A stretch of 36,739 nt of DNA from Dehalococcoidia bacterium (GTDB taxonomy: Bacteria > Chloroflexota > Dehalococcoidia > Dehalococcoidales > W111): NCBI GenBank assembly GCA_011191985.1, contig DUEU01000076.1, positions 1 through 36,739 of the forward strand, in the 5' to 3' direction. The notes beneath the pieces were generated by a model, which saw nothing but the letters and a program-made list of their open reading frames with translations, did no database searches and was not told where the DNA came from. Every line of letters starts with the position of its first letter. The first letter of the stretch is position 1. Both the position numbers and the translations under genes were made by a program. Of the stretch, positions 35,202-36,739 are shown in pieces.

Positions 35202-36739
35202 CTATTGATTATCGCGCATTAATCCCTCAAGCAACATCCGGGCCGCCGTTTTGTCCAGCGGCTGGTTATTGTTGCCGCACTTGGGCGACTGGACACAGCT
35301 GGGGCAGCCATCCAGACACGGGCACTCGGCGACCACTTTAAGTGTCGCCGACCACAGCCCTTCAACCAGCTCGAAGCCCTTCTCGGCAATGCCGATGCCG
35401 CCGGGATAGGCGTCATAGATAAACACCTGCGCCTGGCCAGTATCAGGGTGCAAAGGAGTGGACACACCGCCGATATCGTTGCGGTCACACAGGGCGAACA
35501 GGGGAAGAATGGCGATAGCGGCGTGTTCGGTGGCATGCAGGCCTCCAGCCAGGTCCCTCCCGGCCGCCGCTACCCGGGCCATAGCCGATGGCGGCAGGTC
35601 AAACCACAGGGCTTGAGTGATAAAACGATAGGGCGGCAGGTCAAGCGACTCCTCCCCGATTACCTCTTCGGTAAACTGCGCCTTCTTCTTGAAGCCGACC
35701 ACTTCAGTGGTCACCTCCACCTCGCCCAGATAGACCTTTACCTGACGGCAGTCCCTGGTACCGATTACTCTGAGGATGCGCAGGTCGGTAATCTCTTTGG
35801 TCTGGGTATAGTAGTTGGCATCAGTGGGTACGGCAGAGGCGGTGCGACCGGCCAGGTCAAGCCCGGTGACCAGATAAGGCTCCCCCTGGTGGAGGTAGAT
35901 AGCCCCTGGGTGCACCTGGAAGAAGGCCACATCGGCCTCTACGGTCTCCAGCAGAGAGCCGCTCTGGGCATCAATCAGGGCATAGCTCTCTCCAGAGGCA
36001 GAGCGGATATTAATGCTCTGTGCCGGGTAGGAGATAGTGGGCGCCAGGAACCAGCGGTGGCGTCGCTCGCGGAGCGCCCCCTGTCCTTCAAGCTCAGTCA
36101 CCTGCTCACCAAAGGTGGTGCCGAAATATTCTTCATCACCCCGGCCCAGGGGCAATTCCCAGGCAGCACACAACAGATGGGCACGCAGAATATAGGGGTT
36201 TTCCGGGTTGACCAGCGCATTCTCAACACGTTCCCCGAAGAAGTAATCGGGATGACGCATGAAATACTGGTCGAGCGGATTGTCCAGACCGACAAGAAAG
36301 CTGAGGGAACTCTCCCGGCCCCGGCCACTGCGACCGGCCTGCTGCCAGGTGCTGGCGATGCTGCCCGGATAGCCGGTGAGCACGGTAGCCTCCAGACCAC
36401 CGATATCTATGCCCAGCTCCAGGGCAGTGGTCGTCACCACCCCCAGCAATTGCCCCGAGAACAACTCCTGCTCTATCTGCCGTCTTTCCTGAGGGAGATA
36501 CCCCGCCCGGTAGGGTTTTATCCTCCCGGCCAGGGCCGGGCTGCTCTCAGCCAGGCTCTGCCGCGAGTAGCTATAAATAAGCTCGGTCAGACGGCGGGAG
36601 CGGGCGAAGGTCAGACTGCGTATGTTATGGCTTACCAGCTCGGTAAAAAGGTGGGTCGCCTCACTGTTGGCGCTGCGTCGGACACTCTTCGTCTCATCTA
36701 TTATCGGCGGGTTCCAGAAAACGAAGTCCTTGCCACCCC
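35202..36739 (-). CDS. DEAD/DEAH helicase with C-terminal DUF1998 (MrfA/YprA-like), 5' end beyond the window
   Basis: VVTTTALELGIDIGGLEATVLTGYPGSIASTWQQAGRSGRG (helicase motifs V/VI); ECPCLDGCPSCVQSPKCGNNNQPLDK Cys cluster. The frame stays open to the window edge (FVFWNPPIIDETKSVRR...). Confidence 0.9.
   Translation of the reverse strand, partial: GGKDFVFWNPPIIDETKSVRRSANSEATHLFTELVSHNIRSLTFARSRRLTELIYSYSRQSLAESSPALAGRIKPYRAGYLPQERRQIEQELFSGQLLGVVTTTALELGIDIGGLEATVLTGYPGSIASTWQQAGRSGRGRESSLSFLVGLDNPLDQYFMRHPDYFFGERVENALVNPENPYILRAHLLCAAWELPLGRGDEEYFGTTFGEQVTELEGQGALRERRHRWFLAPTISYPAQSINIRSASGESYALIDAQSGSLLETVEADVAFFQVHPGAIYLHQGEPYLVTGLDLAGRTASAVPTDANYYTQTKEITDLRILRVIGTRDCRQVKVYLGEVEVTTEVVGFKKKAQFTEEVIGEESLDLPPYRFITQALWFDLPPSAMARVAAAGRDLAGGLHATEHAAIAILPLFALCDRNDIGGVSTPLHPDTGQAQVFIYDAYPGGIGIAEKGFELVEGLWSATLKVVAECPCLDGCPSCVQSPKCGNNNQPLDKTAARMLLEGLMRDNQ

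Noticed and set aside
1-36739. Insertion sequences, prophage, integrase or toxin-antitoxin modules
   Set aside because: No transposase, integrase, phage structural genes or convincing terminal inverted repeats recognised; the XRE gene is paired with a glycosyltransferase, not a toxin.

Overview
The window looks like a bacterial chromosome segment. Gene content and style suggest Dehalococcoidia/Chloroflexota, but this is inference and was not tested. From left to right it contains: (i) the 5' part of an ADP-forming acyl-CoA synthetase; (ii) a translationally coupled XRE regulator + TreT-like glycosyltransferase pair; (iii) a tRNA-Met(CAU)-type gene; (iv) a cobalamin salvage/nucleotide-loop operon (cobO-cobT-cobS-cbiB-cobD-cobU) behind a cobalamin riboswitch with an intrinsic terminator; (v) lexA divergent from a Fe-S-type PD-(D/E)XK nuclease; (vi) an accessory acyl-CoA cluster (thiolase, DUF35, two class III CoA-transferases, a frameshifted MmgE/PrpD, two SnoaL-like proteins, CapA-like); (vii) housekeeping genes (mtaB-like, fabF, recJ, lgt, ftsY); (viii) a surface-sugar segment with an apparent deletion/fusion scar; (ix) a ModE-like regulator + MoeA-like protein + ABC transporter + DUF364 operon; (x) the C-terminal part of a DUF1998/MrfA-type helicase. 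The most interesting signal is (ix). A 22-bp inverted-repeat operator with its promoter occurs twice (30026-30047 and 30473-30494), once before the ModE-like gene and once before the MoeA-like gene. These control a transporter that combines an NMT1/SsuA-type binding protein and permease with a TOBE-bearing ModC/WtpC-like ATPase and a DUF364 protein. This is a candidate undescribed molybdenum/tungsten (or other metal/pterin) acquisition system. All calls were made by eye, with no database searches.
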